A stretch of 64,000 nt of DNA. Origin: an uncultured Limimonas sp. (lineage in GTDB: Bacteria > Pseudomonadota > Alphaproteobacteria > Kiloniellales > Rhodovibrionaceae). The position numbers were made by a program, and so were the translations under genes. The stretch is from the NCBI GenBank assembly GCA_913055855.1, contig CAJXKW010000001.1, positions 1 to 64,000 on the forward strand, given 5' to 3'. Positions 1 through 11,190 of this stretch are shown here, in pieces. The notes beneath the pieces were generated by a model. The model was not told the DNA's origin. It did not search any database and saw nothing but the letters and a program-made list of their open reading frames with translations. Positions within the stretch are counted from its first letter, which is position 1, and each line of letters starts with the position of its first letter.

Positions 1-99
1 AACATCTCCCGCACGGCGCACTTCGTGGGCATGGAGCGCTCGGCCCTGCACCGCAAGCTGCGCTCGCTGGGCATTTCGTCTTCCGCCGACCGGCAATAG
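1..99 (+). CDS. ntrX: NtrX-like sigma-54 response regulator, C-terminal Fis-type HTH (5' truncated by window)
   Basis: Frame 1 reads NISRTAHFVGMERSALHRKLRSLGISSSADRQ*; the VGMERSALHRKL motif is typical of NtrX, and trkA follows directly. Confidence 0.75.
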   Translation, partial: NISRTAHFVGMERSALHRKLRSLGISSSADRQ

Positions 100-147
100 G
101 ATCGGGCGCGCGACGCCGCCGCCCGCCACGTCTGGAAAACATGCGCC

Positions 148-1524
148 ATGAAAGTCATCGTCTGCGGAGCCGGGCAGGTCGGCTCCAACATTGCCCGCTA
201 CCTTGCCGGCGAGAACGCCGACGTCACCGTGATCGACCGTTCGCCCGAGCTTATCCGCAAGATCAGCGATTCCTTGGACGTTCAGGGGCTTGTCGGGTTC
301 GCCTCACACCCGGACGTCCTCCAGCAGGCCGGGGCGGAAGACGCCGACATGCTGGTGGCAGTGACCTATTCCGACGAAGTGAACATGGTCGCCTGCCAGA
401 TCTGCCACTCGGTCTTCGAGGTTCCAACCAAGATCGCGCGCGTGCGCAACCAGAGCTACCTCGATCCGGCGTGGTCGGATCTGTTCAGCCGGGACAACAT
501 GCCCATCGACCACATCATTTCCCCGGAAATCGAGGTGGCGCGGGCGATCTCCCGCCGGCTGCAGATTCCGGGCGCGTTCGACGTGATTCCCCTGGCGGAC
601 GGGAAGGTGAGCCTGATCGGGGTGCACTGCACCGAGGACACGCCCATCCTGAACGCGCCGCTGCGCCAGCTCACCGGCATGTTCCCCGACCTGCACATCC
701 TCATCGTGGGCATCCAGCGCGATGGGCGGGGCATTGTGCCGCAGGGCGACGAGCGCCTTTACGCCGGCGACGACGTCTACTTCGTCGCCGAGACAGCGCA
801 TCTGGCGCGCGCCATGGCGGCGTTCGGCCACGAGGAGCGCCAGGCGCGCCGGGTGATCATCGTGGGCGGCGGCAACATCGGCCAGAACCTCGCCAAGCGG
901 GTGGAGGAGCGCAATCCCCACGTCGCGCTCAAGGTCATCGAGATGGACAAGACCCGCGCCCAGCAGGTCGCGGAGAACCTGGATCGTGCGGTGGTCATCC
1001 ACGGCAGCGCGCTGGACACCGAGATCCTGGAAGAGGCCAACGTGGGTGCGGCCGAAGCCCTGGTCGCGGTGTCCAACGACGACGAGGTGAACATCCTGGG
1101 CTCGCTTCTCGCCAAACGCTACGGCTGCGAGCGCGCGGTCACCCTGGTGAACAAGAGCAGCTACGGCGGCATGGTGGGTAGCCTGGGCATCGACACCGTG
1201 GTCAGCCCGCGCGCGATCACCATCTCGTCCATCCTGCAGTACGTCCGGCGCGGGCGCATCCGCGCGGTGCACTCGGTCTCCGAGGGTTTCGGCGAGCTGA
1301 TCGAGGCGGAGGCCCTGGAGACCTCGGCCGTGGTGGGCGTGCCCATCCGCGACGCACGCCTGCCCGACGGCGTGCTCATTGGCGCCATCGTCCGGGGGCA
1401 GCGGGTGATCCTGCCGCGCGGCGACACCACCATCCGCGCCGGCGACCGGGTCATCATCTTCGCCGCCTCCACGGCCGTGAAAAAGGTCGAGCGCCTGTTC
1501 TCCGTGAAGCTGGAGTTCTTCTGA
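148..1524 (+). CDS. trkA: Trk potassium transporter peripheral component TrkA (two TrkA-N/TrkA-C units)
   Basis: 458 aa, MKVIVCGAGQVGSNIARYLAGENADVTVID (Rossmann GxGxxG) with a second RVIIVGGGNIGQNLA repeat. Confidence 0.95.
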   Translation: MKVIVCGAGQVGSNIARYLAGENADVTVIDRSPELIRKISDSLDVQGLVGFASHPDVLQQAGAEDADMLVAVTYSDEVNMVACQICHSVFEVPTKIARVRNQSYLDPAWSDLFSRDNMPIDHIISPEIEVARAISRRLQIPGAFDVIPLADGKVSLIGVHCTEDTPILNAPLRQLTGMFPDLHILIVGIQRDGRGIVPQGDERLYAGDDVYFVAETAHLARAMAAFGHEERQARRVIIVGGGNIGQNLAKRVEERNPHVALKVIEMDKTRAQQVAENLDRAVVIHGSALDTEILEEANVGAAEALVAVSNDDEVNILGSLLAKRYGCERAVTLVNKSSYGGMVGSLGIDTVVSPRAITISSILQYVRRGRIRAVHSVSEGFGELIEAEALETSAVVGVPIRDARLPDGVLIGAIVRGQRVILPRGDTTIRAGDRVIIFAASTAVKKVERLFSVKLEFF

Positions 1525-1555
1525 GCGGTGGTGCGGCGTCGGCGGCACCGGAAAA

Positions 1556-1585
1556 ACGGCCGGGGAAGCGGTCCTCCCCGGCCGT
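1556..1585 (-). terminator. Rho-independent terminator serving the minus-strand dctP
   Basis: 11-bp perfect stem ACGGCCGGGGA/TCCCCGGCCGT; read on the minus strand it is followed by TTTTT (plus-strand aaaaa before the stem). Lies between convergent genes. Confidence 0.75.
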
Positions 1586-1627
1586 CGTCGCATCGTCCCG
1601 CAGCGCGGGCCGGTCCCAAGGCGGGTG

Positions 1628-2683
1628 TCAGTTCATGGAACCGTCCTTAACGGTCTTCTCGGCCTCGGCGACCGCCGCCACGAGCTTCTCCAGGATGGCC
1701 TCGCCGGATGGGCCGACCATCTCGACGTATTTCTCGCGCACCTGCTTGGCGCGCTCGCGGAAGACGGCGCGCTGCTCTTCCGTCAGCTCGATAATCTCCA
1801 GGTCCGGCTTATCCTTCTTGATTTTCTGGAGCCGTTCCTGGTTGTAGCTGCGCTGCTTGTCGAAGATGTAATCCGTCGCGTCGTCGATGGCGTTGTTCAG
1901 CAGGGCCCGCTTGTCCTCGGAGAGATTCTCGTACCAGCTCGCACCCGTCACCACGGAGGTGGTGAACTCCTGCTGGCCGGCGTAGATCATGTAGTCCGAG
2001 ACCTCGTAGAACTTCATCTCCTCGATGGCGAAGATCGGGTTCACCTGGCCGTCGATCGTGCCCAGTTGGAGACCGCTATAGACATCGCCATAGGGCATGG
2101 CCGTGGGATTGGCGCCGAATGCCTTGTACGCCTGGACCAGCAGCGGGGACGTCATGGTACGCATCTTGAAGTTGCTGAAGTCCTCGGGCTTGGTGATCTT
2201 CTTGTTTGCCGTCCAGACCATCTGGCCCTCGGCGTACATGGTCATCAGCTCCAGGCCCTTGGCGCGCACGGCTTCGGCCAGGTCCTCGTAGATGACGTCG
2301 GCGTCGGTGAGGACCTTCTTGTTCACCGCGTCGTTCTTGGACAGCACGTACGGGATCGAGAAGACCTGCATCTCGGGCACGGTCGATCCGAGGTGCCCGG
2401 GGGACGCGTTGGTGATCTGAAGCGCGCCGGTCTGGACGAGTTCGGTGACGTCGTCCGAGGTGCCGAGCGTGCCGTAGGGATAGATCGTGACCGTCACGTC
2501 CCCACCTGAGCGGTCCTCGACGAGCTGCTTGAACTTCTCCGCAAAGGCGTCCTGAACGCTGCCGTCCACTTCTTCGAGCGCGAATTTCCAGGTTTCCGCC
2601 CGTGCATCACCCGGGTTCAACCCGATGGCCAGAGCCACGGCCGCACCCGCGGCCGCCCAGCACGTTCGTGTCATTCCGTTCAT
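1628..2683 (-). CDS. dctP: TRAP transporter substrate-binding protein, DctP family
   Basis: Signal peptide MNGMTRTCWAAAGAAVALAIGLNPGDARA; DctP-type motifs FKMRTM..., GQVNPIFAIEEMKFYEV. Start chosen before the signal peptide. Confidence 0.9.
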   Translation of the reverse strand: MNGMTRTCWAAAGAAVALAIGLNPGDARAETWKFALEEVDGSVQDAFAEKFKQLVEDRSGGDVTVTIYPYGTLGTSDDVTELVQTGALQITNASPGHLGSTVPEMQVFSIPYVLSKNDAVNKKVLTDADVIYEDLAEAVRAKGLELMTMYAEGQMVWTANKKITKPEDFSNFKMRTMTSPLLVQAYKAFGANPTAMPYGDVYSGLQLGTIDGQVNPIFAIEEMKFYEVSDYMIYAGQQEFTTSVVTGASWYENLSEDKRALLNNAIDDATDYIFDKQRSYNQERLQKIKKDKPDLEIIELTEEQRAVFRERAKQVREKYVEMVGPSGEAILEKLVAAVAEAEKTVKDGSMN

Positions 2684-3031
2684 GTGTGAAAGCTCTCCCT
2701 GTTGCTTGGTATGCCCCGGAGGGCGGGCGACCAAGACCGCATTGGGGTCGGTTGAACGTATTCTCGCGGAACCCGCTTGCTCCGGATGGATTCACGCTAC
2801 GTGGATGACTTGCACCGGCTCAAGCAGATTCTGGTCCGGTCAAGGCGAGCACTCGAGCTTTCAGGGCGGACCGTCTGTGCAACGACGCAACCTGGAAAGC
2901 GCGCACCGGAGGTACACCTTTCGCCGATCCGTTGGCGAATGGCGGCCGTCGGCATTGTTGCATTGACGTTGCACCGCGCGGCCGCGACGATACGGGCAAA
3001 GTCGGTAACAAGGTATGGACGATTCCCCGGG

Positions 3032-3631
3032 ATGACGAGCGAGCAGGTCAGGGGACGCCGGCGCGGTGCCGGCGCCAGTCTGATCCGGGGCCTGTGGTTC
3101 CTCGACGAGGGGCTGCGCCGGATCGAGGCGGTGATCCTTTCAACGGGCATCCTGCTCATGGCCGTCAACGCGGTGGCGAATGTCATCGGCCGGACGCTGC
3201 TGGGGTCCTCGATCTATTTCGCCGAGGAACTCAATCAGTTCCTCATCGTGCTGGTGACCTTCGTGGGGCTCGGCTACGCGGCGCGCCACGGGCGGCACAT
3301 CCGCATGTCGGCCCTCTACGACCAGCTTGGCCACCGCTTCCGCAAGGCGCTGATGATCGGGATCGCGGGTGTTACGGCCGTGATCATGTTCCTGCTCGCG
3401 TTCTACGCCGTTTCCTACATCGACCGCGTCGCCACGATCGGGAAGGTCACGCCGTCGCTGCGCGTTCCGGTCTACCTGACGTATCTCTGGGTCCCGCTGG
3501 GCTTCGCCATTACCGGCATCCAGTATACCCTCACCGTGGTGCGCAATCTCCAGGCCGAGGACATCTATCTGTCGTTTTCCCACGTGGACACCTACGACGA
3601 GCCGGAGCAGCACATGGAGCGCGTGGAGTGA
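3032..3631 (+). CDS. dctQ: TRAP transporter small permease, DctQ family
   Basis: Four-TM protein, LTYLWVPLGFAITGIQ; immediately upstream of dctM. Start within the longer ORF 2777..3631. Confidence 0.85.
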   Translation: MTSEQVRGRRRGAGASLIRGLWFLDEGLRRIEAVILSTGILLMAVNAVANVIGRTLLGSSIYFAEELNQFLIVLVTFVGLGYAARHGRHIRMSALYDQLGHRFRKALMIGIAGVTAVIMFLLAFYAVSYIDRVATIGKVTPSLRVPVYLTYLWVPLGFAITGIQYTLTVVRNLQAEDIYLSFSHVDTYDEPEQHMERVE

Positions 3632-3680
3632 CCGGGCGCCGTGCCCGTGGGGCGCCCGATGACGTGCGGGAGTCGGCACA

Positions 3681-4967
3681 ATGACGGCCGCGATGGTTGC
3701 GCTGATGATCGCGCTGCTCCTGCTCGGTTTTCCGATGATGATTCCGCTGATCGGGGCGACCCTGCTGGGCTTCTACGTGTTCTTTCCGGGCATGACCCCG
3801 GACATCGTCATCCAGCAGATGATCGGCGGGGTGAAGCCCACGGCGCTGATCGCGGTGCCCATGTTCATCTTCGCCGCCGACATTGTGACCAAGGGCCAGG
3901 CGGCGCAGCGGCTGCTCGATCTGGTGATGAGCTTCGTCGGGCACCTGCGCGGCGGACTGGCGATCACGTCGGCGGCGACCTGCACGCTGTTCGGTGCCGT
4001 CTCGGGCTCGACGCAGGCCACGGTCGTGGCGATCGGCGGGCCGTTGCGGCCGCGCATGCTGCGCGCCGGCTACAGTGACAAGTTCGTCATGGCGCTGACC
4101 ATCAACGCCAGTGACATCGCCATGCTGATCCCGCCTTCGATTGCGATGATCGTCTACGGCGTGGTCTCCGGTGCGTCGATCGGCGAGCTGTTCATTGCCG
4201 GGCTCGGCCCGGGGCTGCTGATCCTGCTGATGTTTTCGGTGTATTCCTACATTTATGCGAAGAAAAACGGCATTCCGGTCCAGGACCGATCCGCCTGGCG
4301 CACGCGCCTGACCGCGTTGCGGCGTGCGCTCATGCCGCTCGGCTTTCCGGCGATTATCATCGGCGGGATCTACGGCGGCATTTTCACGCCCACCGAGGCG
4401 GCGGCCGTGTGCGTGCTCTATGCGCTGCTGCTGGAGGTGGTGATTTTCCGCTCGGTGCACTGGTACGAGGTGCCCCGGATCGCCCTGTCCACGGGCATGA
4501 TAACGGCCGTGGTTTTCATTCTTGTCGCCGCCGGCAGCGCATTCAGTTGGACCATTTCCTTCGCCCAGATCCCGCAGCAGATCCTGGGCGGGCTCGGGCT
4601 GATGGAGGCCGGGTATTACAAGATCCTCATCATTCTCTCCATCGCCTATTTCGTCGGGTGCATGTTCGTCGATCCGATCGTCGTCATCCTCGTCTTTACG
4701 CCCATCTTCGCTCCCGTGGTCCAGGCGGCGGGAATCGACCCCGTTCTGGTGGGCACCATCGTGACCCTCCAGGTCGCCATCGGTTCCGCCACGCCGCCCT
4801 TCGGTTGCGATATCTTCACGGCAATCGCTGCGTTCCGACGGCCGTATTTCGATGTCATACGCGGCACGCCGCCCTTCATCGTGATGCTGCTCGCGGTCGC
4901 GGCGGCGCTCATCGTGTTCCCGCAGATCGCGTTGTTCCTGCGTGATCTGGCGTTCGGCTACGGCTGA
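3681..4967 (+). CDS. dctM: TRAP transporter large permease, DctM family
   Basis: 428 aa multi-TM protein; GAVSGSTQATVVAIG, PPSIAMIVYGVVSGASIGELFIAG, TPTEAAAVCVLYAL motifs. Confidence 0.95.
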   Translation: MTAAMVALMIALLLLGFPMMIPLIGATLLGFYVFFPGMTPDIVIQQMIGGVKPTALIAVPMFIFAADIVTKGQAAQRLLDLVMSFVGHLRGGLAITSAATCTLFGAVSGSTQATVVAIGGPLRPRMLRAGYSDKFVMALTINASDIAMLIPPSIAMIVYGVVSGASIGELFIAGLGPGLLILLMFSVYSYIYAKKNGIPVQDRSAWRTRLTALRRALMPLGFPAIIIGGIYGGIFTPTEAAAVCVLYALLLEVVIFRSVHWYEVPRIALSTGMITAVVFILVAAGSAFSWTISFAQIPQQILGGLGLMEAGYYKILIILSIAYFVGCMFVDPIVVILVFTPIFAPVVQAAGIDPVLVGTIVTLQVAIGSATPPFGCDIFTAIAAFRRPYFDVIRGTPPFIVMLLAVAAALIVFPQIALFLRDLAFGYG

Positions 4968-5011
4968 GTCCGTCAGGCCGGCGGATGGGGCAGGGAAGGG
5001 AGGTAAGCGCC

Positions 5012-5455
5012 ATGTTCAAGCAAATCCTGGCTGCGGTGGACGGCTCGAAGCACGCTTTCCGGGCGCTCGACGTCGCCGCGGATCTCGCCCGGACTTATGG
5101 CGGCGACCTGAACATTCTTTCCGTGTACCGCCACCACAGCGCGGTCGAGAACACCCATTCCCTCGTCCGGCCCTCCGCCGAGGTTCCCGACGTGGATACG
5201 GCCATGAACGCCTACGCCAAAGAGGTCGTGGCACGGGCCTGCGACTATGTCCGGGACAACTACGGGATCGAGGCGGCCGGTTACGTCCGGCGCGGGCAGC
5301 CCGCCCGGACCATCGTCGCCGCCGCGAACGAGCTGGAATGCGACAGCATCGTGATGGGCAGCCGCGGGCTGGGCGACATGACCGGCCTCCTTCTGGGCAG
5401 CGTCTCCCACAAGGTCACCTCGCTCGCCGAATGCACCCTGGTCACGGTGAAGTAG
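5012..5455 (+). CDS. Universal stress protein (UspA family)
   Basis: MFKQILAAVDGSKHAFRALDVAADLA ... IVMGSRGLGDMTGLLLGSVSHKVTSLAECTLVTVK (Usp ATP-binding GxxGxxxxxxGS-like motif). Confidence 0.95.
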   Translation: MFKQILAAVDGSKHAFRALDVAADLARTYGGDLNILSVYRHHSAVENTHSLVRPSAEVPDVDTAMNAYAKEVVARACDYVRDNYGIEAAGYVRRGQPARTIVAAANELECDSIVMGSRGLGDMTGLLLGSVSHKVTSLAECTLVTVK

Positions 5456-5463
5456 GCGACAAC

Positions 5464-5493
5464 GCGTCCGCGCCGGAGCGGACGCTTCTCTTT
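5464..5493 (+). terminator. Rho-independent terminator downstream of the usp gene
   Basis: GCGTCCGC-gccgga-GCGGACGC stem followed by TTCTCTTT. Confidence 0.65.
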
Positions 5494-5554
5494 GCCTTGC
5501 CGGCGCCCCACATGGCAGACGGTCGCCACGCAACGCCAGCATAGAGGAGCGCGC

Positions 5555-6448
5555 ATGCCCCGGCAGGCCTACGTCAACGGGCGCTACGTGCCGCACAACC
5601 ACGCGGCCGTGCACATCGAGGACCGCGGCTATCAGTTCGCCGACGGCGTCTACGAGGTGATTCCCGTCCACGACGGCCGGCTCGTCGACGCCGAACTGCA
5701 CCTGCAGCGCCTGGAATACTCCCTGGGGGAGCTACGTATCCCCATGCCCATGAGCCGGCGCGCGCTGCAGCTCGTCGCGACTGAGTTGATGCGGCGTAAC
5801 GACCTTACCAACGGCTTTCTCTACATGCAGGTCACGCGCGGCGTCGCCCCGCGCAACCATTTCTTCCCCAAGGACGCCAAGCCGGCGCTCACCATGACCA
5901 CGCGCCAGATGGCGGACAAGGGGCGCAGCCCGGACTGGGGCATGAAGGTCATCTCCGTGCCCGATCAGCGCTGGGCGCGCTGCGACATCAAGTCGATCGC
6001 GCTGCTGCCCAATGTGCTCGCCAAGCAGGCCGCCGCCGACCAGGGCTGCGACGAGGCCTGGCAGGTGGATCGCGACGGCTACGTCACGGAGGGCGGCGCC
6101 ACCAATGCCTGGATCGTGACCCGCGACGACACAGTGGTGACACGGCACCTGGACGAAGGCATCCTCAGCGGCATCACGCGCCTGTCGCTGCGCGAGGTGC
6201 TGGCGCGCGAGGGCTACACGCTGGAGGTCCGGCCGTTCACCGTTGCGGAGGCACGGAACGCCCGCGAGGCCTTCCTAACCTCAAGCACAAACTATGTCAT
6301 GCCGGTGACCGAAATCGACGGCAACCCCGTGGGCAACGGCCACCCCGGCCTGCTGACGCTGGCGCTGCGCGCGGCCTACATCGACCGGGTCGTGGCCGCG
6401 GGCGCGGGCGCGGACAGCTTTGCCGCGCGCGAGGCGGCGCCGGCATGA
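5555..6448 (+). CDS. dat: D-amino-acid aminotransferase (class IV PLP aminotransferase)
   Basis: MPRQAYVNGRYVPHNHAAVHIEDRGYQFADGVYEVIPVHDGRLVDAELHLQRLEYSL; EGGATNAWIV motif. Confidence 0.9.
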   Translation: MPRQAYVNGRYVPHNHAAVHIEDRGYQFADGVYEVIPVHDGRLVDAELHLQRLEYSLGELRIPMPMSRRALQLVATELMRRNDLTNGFLYMQVTRGVAPRNHFFPKDAKPALTMTTRQMADKGRSPDWGMKVISVPDQRWARCDIKSIALLPNVLAKQAAADQGCDEAWQVDRDGYVTEGGATNAWIVTRDDTVVTRHLDEGILSGITRLSLREVLAREGYTLEVRPFTVAEARNAREAFLTSSTNYVMPVTEIDGNPVGNGHPGLLTLALRAAYIDRVVAAGAGADSFAAREAAPA

Positions 6449-7110
6449 GCGAACCCGAACCGCCGCGCACGGTGCTGTTCGACTGGGACAACACCCTGGT
6501 CGATACCTGGGGCGTGATCCATCAGGCCATCAACGCGACTCTGGCCGAGCTGGGCAGGCCGACCTGGAGCTTCGCGGAGACGCAAGCGCGCGTGCGCCGC
6601 TCGGCGCGCGATGCGTTCCCGGCCTGGTTCGGCGCCGACGCCGAACGCGCAGCGGCGATCTTTTACGCCCGCTTCGAACGCGATCACCTGGACGGCCTGC
6701 AACCGCGGCCGGGCGCGGCCGCCATGCTGGCCGCGCTGGCGGGCGCCGGCTACGATCTGGCAGTCATCAGCAACAAGCGCGGCGATCTGCTCCGGCGCGA
6801 AGTCGCGCATCTGGGCTGGCAGCCGCATTTCCGCCGACTGGTGGGCGCAGGCGACGCCGCGCGCGACAAGCCGGACCCGGCGGCGGTCGCCCTGGCCCTG
6901 ACGGACGCACCCGGCGGGCCGGACGCGCCCGGACTGGTCTGGCTCGTGGGGGATACGGACATCGACCTTGTGTGCGCCGTGAATGCGGGTTGCGTGCCCG
7001 TTCTGCTCCGCGAATCGCCGCCCGGGCCGGGCGAATTCGACGCTGCGCCGCCGGCACACCACGCGCCGGGCTGCGTCGAAATCGCCGAGATGCTGCGGTG
7101 CCAATGTTAA
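6445..7110 (+). CDS. HAD-family hydrolase (phosphoglycolate phosphatase-like)
   Basis: VLFDWDNTLVDTW (motif I), VISNKRGDLLRREV, DKPDP, VWLVGDTDIDL; 4-nt overlap with dat. Confidence 0.85.
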   Translation: MSEPEPPRTVLFDWDNTLVDTWGVIHQAINATLAELGRPTWSFAETQARVRRSARDAFPAWFGADAERAAAIFYARFERDHLDGLQPRPGAAAMLAALAGAGYDLAVISNKRGDLLRREVAHLGWQPHFRRLVGAGDAARDKPDPAAVALALTDAPGGPDAPGLVWLVGDTDIDLVCAVNAGCVPVLLRESPPGPGEFDAAPPAHHAPGCVEIAEMLRCQC

Positions 7111-7297
7111 ATTTTGGTCACCTGTCTTGATCAAGCCTTGTTCGCCGCCGACATTGGATTGGTGATCGATGGTTGGCCATCACGCGACGTGTGTAAGCCG
7201 CCGGTTCCGGGCGAACCTTTGCGACGTCCGGTGACGTGCAATGGGGGCTGCGTACGCCACAAGTACGAAACTGGGCTGTAAACAAAAAGAGGACACC

Positions 7298-7549
7298 ATG
7301 GCTTCTGAAAAGTCCCAGAGCGTGCAGGACGTTTTTCTTAATCACGTGCGCAAGCAGAAGGTCCCGGTAACGGTCTTTCTGGTCAACGGCGTGAAGCTTC
7401 AGGGGATCATCACTTGGTTCGACAATTTCAGTGTGTTGCTGCGCCGGGACGCGCACTCGCAACTTGTCTACAAGCACGCGATCTCGACCATCATGCCGTC
7501 GCAGCCGATCCACCTGATGGAATCGCAGAAAGAGGAGGCCGAAGCCTAG
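7298..7549 (+). CDS. hfq: RNA chaperone Hfq
   Basis: [69 protein letters not shown]. Confidence 0.98.
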   Translation: MASEKSQSVQDVFLNHVRKQKVPVTVFLVNGVKLQGIITWFDNFSVLLRRDAHSQLVYKHAISTIMPSQPIHLMESQKEEAEA

Positions 7550-7550
7550 C

Positions 7551-8948
7551 TTGAGCACGACGTCGACGTCGCGAGGTGTTCTCGACCAGGCGGTTCCCGG
7601 CCGGCCCGACGACCGGGAACCGAGCAATGGGCGTGCACTTGTCGTCCATCCCGATATCAAAACCGGCGGCAAGCCGGCGAGCCGCCATCCGCAGGCGCGG
7701 CTCGCCGAAGCGGTCGGCCTCGCCAGCGCGATCGACCTCCAGGTTGTCTACAGCGATGTGGCGCGCGTGGCTGCGGCCAACCCCAAGACCTTGCTGGGAG
7801 GTGGTATCGTCGAGCGCCTCGCCGGCGTCGTGGCGGAGCAGGCGATCGGCCTTGCCGTGGTCGACGGCGATCTCACGCCCGTGCAACAGCGCAATCTGGA
7901 GCGGGCCTGGGGCTGCAAGGTCATCGATCGGACCGGGCTGATCCTGGAGATCTTCGGCGAGCGGGCGCGCACCAAGGAGGGCAAGCTCCAGGTCGAACTC
8001 GCGGCACTGAGCTATCAGCGGTCGCGATTGGTACGCTCCTGGACCCACCTGGAGCGGCAACGCGGCGGCTACGGCTTCATGGGCGGTCCGGGCGAGCGCC
8101 AGATCGAGATGGACCGCCGCCTGATCGACGACCGCATCACGCGGCTCAAGCGCGATCTGGCGGAGGTCAAGAAGACGCGCGACACCCATCGCAAGCACCG
8201 GGCGCGCACGCCGTATCCCATCATTGCACTGGTGGGTTACACGAACGCCGGCAAGTCGACGCTGTTCAACCGGCTCACGCGGGCGCACGTCCTTGAGCAC
8301 AACATGCTCTTCGCCACGCTCGACCCGACGATGCGCCAGCTCCGCCTGCCCCAGGGGCAGGACGTGATCCTGTCGGACACCGTGGGCTTCATCTCCGATC
8401 TGCCCACCCAGCTCATCGCGGCCTTTCACGCCACGCTGGAAGAGGTGCTCGAGGCGGATGTGGTGGTTCACGTCCGCGACATCGCGCACCCCGACAGCGA
8501 CGCCCAGCGCGACGACGTCGAGGCCGTGCTGCGCGAACTCGGGCTGGGTGCGAGCGTGGATGCCGGGCTGATCGAGGCCTGGAACAAGGTCGATCTGCTG
8601 GACGCGGAAGCGCGCGACCGGGTCGAAAGCCGGGCGGCCCGCGACGCCAATGCGGTGCCGTGCTCGGCCGAAACGGGCGAGGCGATGGATGCCCTGGTGG
8701 CGGCGGTCGAGCGGCGTCTGACCAGTGCCTTCCGCTGCCTCGACGTGCGGGTACCGCATGCCGCCGGCAAGGCGCTGGCGTGGCTCTACGACCGCGGACA
8801 TGTGGTGCAGCGCACGGACGACGAGCAGGCGGCGGAGCTGCGCGTGAGCCTGGATCCGGCCGACATCGCCCGCTTCCGCGACCGCTATGGCGACAGCGCC
8901 GAAATCCGCGACGCGCCCGCGCTTCGGGCTGATAGCGTGGCGGGTTGA
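7551..8948 (+). CDS. hflX: GTPase HflX
   Basis: HflX N-domain (GGGIVERLAGVVAEQAIGLAVVDGDLTPVQQRNLERAWGCKVIDRTGLILEIF), G1 GYTNAGKSTLFN. TTG start directly after hfq. Confidence 0.95.
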   Translation: MSTTSTSRGVLDQAVPGRPDDREPSNGRALVVHPDIKTGGKPASRHPQARLAEAVGLASAIDLQVVYSDVARVAAANPKTLLGGGIVERLAGVVAEQAIGLAVVDGDLTPVQQRNLERAWGCKVIDRTGLILEIFGERARTKEGKLQVELAALSYQRSRLVRSWTHLERQRGGYGFMGGPGERQIEMDRRLIDDRITRLKRDLAEVKKTRDTHRKHRARTPYPIIALVGYTNAGKSTLFNRLTRAHVLEHNMLFATLDPTMRQLRLPQGQDVILSDTVGFISDLPTQLIAAFHATLEEVLEADVVVHVRDIAHPDSDAQRDDVEAVLRELGLGASVDAGLIEAWNKVDLLDAEARDRVESRAARDANAVPCSAETGEAMDALVAAVERRLTSAFRCLDVRVPHAAGKALAWLYDRGHVVQRTDDEQAAELRVSLDPADIARFRDRYGDSAEIRDAPALRADSVAG

Positions 8949-8977
8949 CGCGCCGCGAGCGTTTTCCCATATCGCGG

Positions 8978-9004
8978 TTAGCACTCAGGGGTCTTGGGTG
9001 CTAA
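8978..9004 (+). promoter_or_regulatory. CIRCE element (HrcA operator) upstream of groES
   Basis: TTAGCACTC-N9-GGGTGCTAA: one mismatch to the TTAGCACTC-N9-GAGTGCTAA consensus, 97 bp upstream of the groES ATG. Confidence 0.93.
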
Positions 9005-9101
9005 CAGCCAGTCCGCCCGCGGCGGCCGCCGCGGCGCTTTTCACGTTCCAACGGTAGCCAGGCAAAGCCGTCCGTTTGAACACATCATTGGAGAGGGGTT
9101 C

Positions 9102-11073
<1,972 letters not shown>

Positions 11074-11123
11074 CGCCCGCCCGGCCGCTTGCCGCCCGGC
11101 GCAGCCCATGCGCCGGCCGTGTC

Positions 11124-11154
11124 AAAGAGCCGCGGCCCAGCGCCGCGGCTCTTT
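11124..11154 (+). terminator. Rho-independent terminator of groESL
   Basis: AAAGAGCCGCGG-cccagcg-CCGCGGCTCTTT: perfect 12-bp stem with T-run. Confidence 0.9.
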
Positions 11155-11190
11155 TCATGTGCGCCCCGAAGGCTGATACTCCGAAGCATC

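Noticed and set aside
2932-3684. Alternative plus-frame ORF overlapping dctQ
   Set aside because: Arg/Gly/Pro-rich out-of-frame translation; dctQ frame has proper TM segments.
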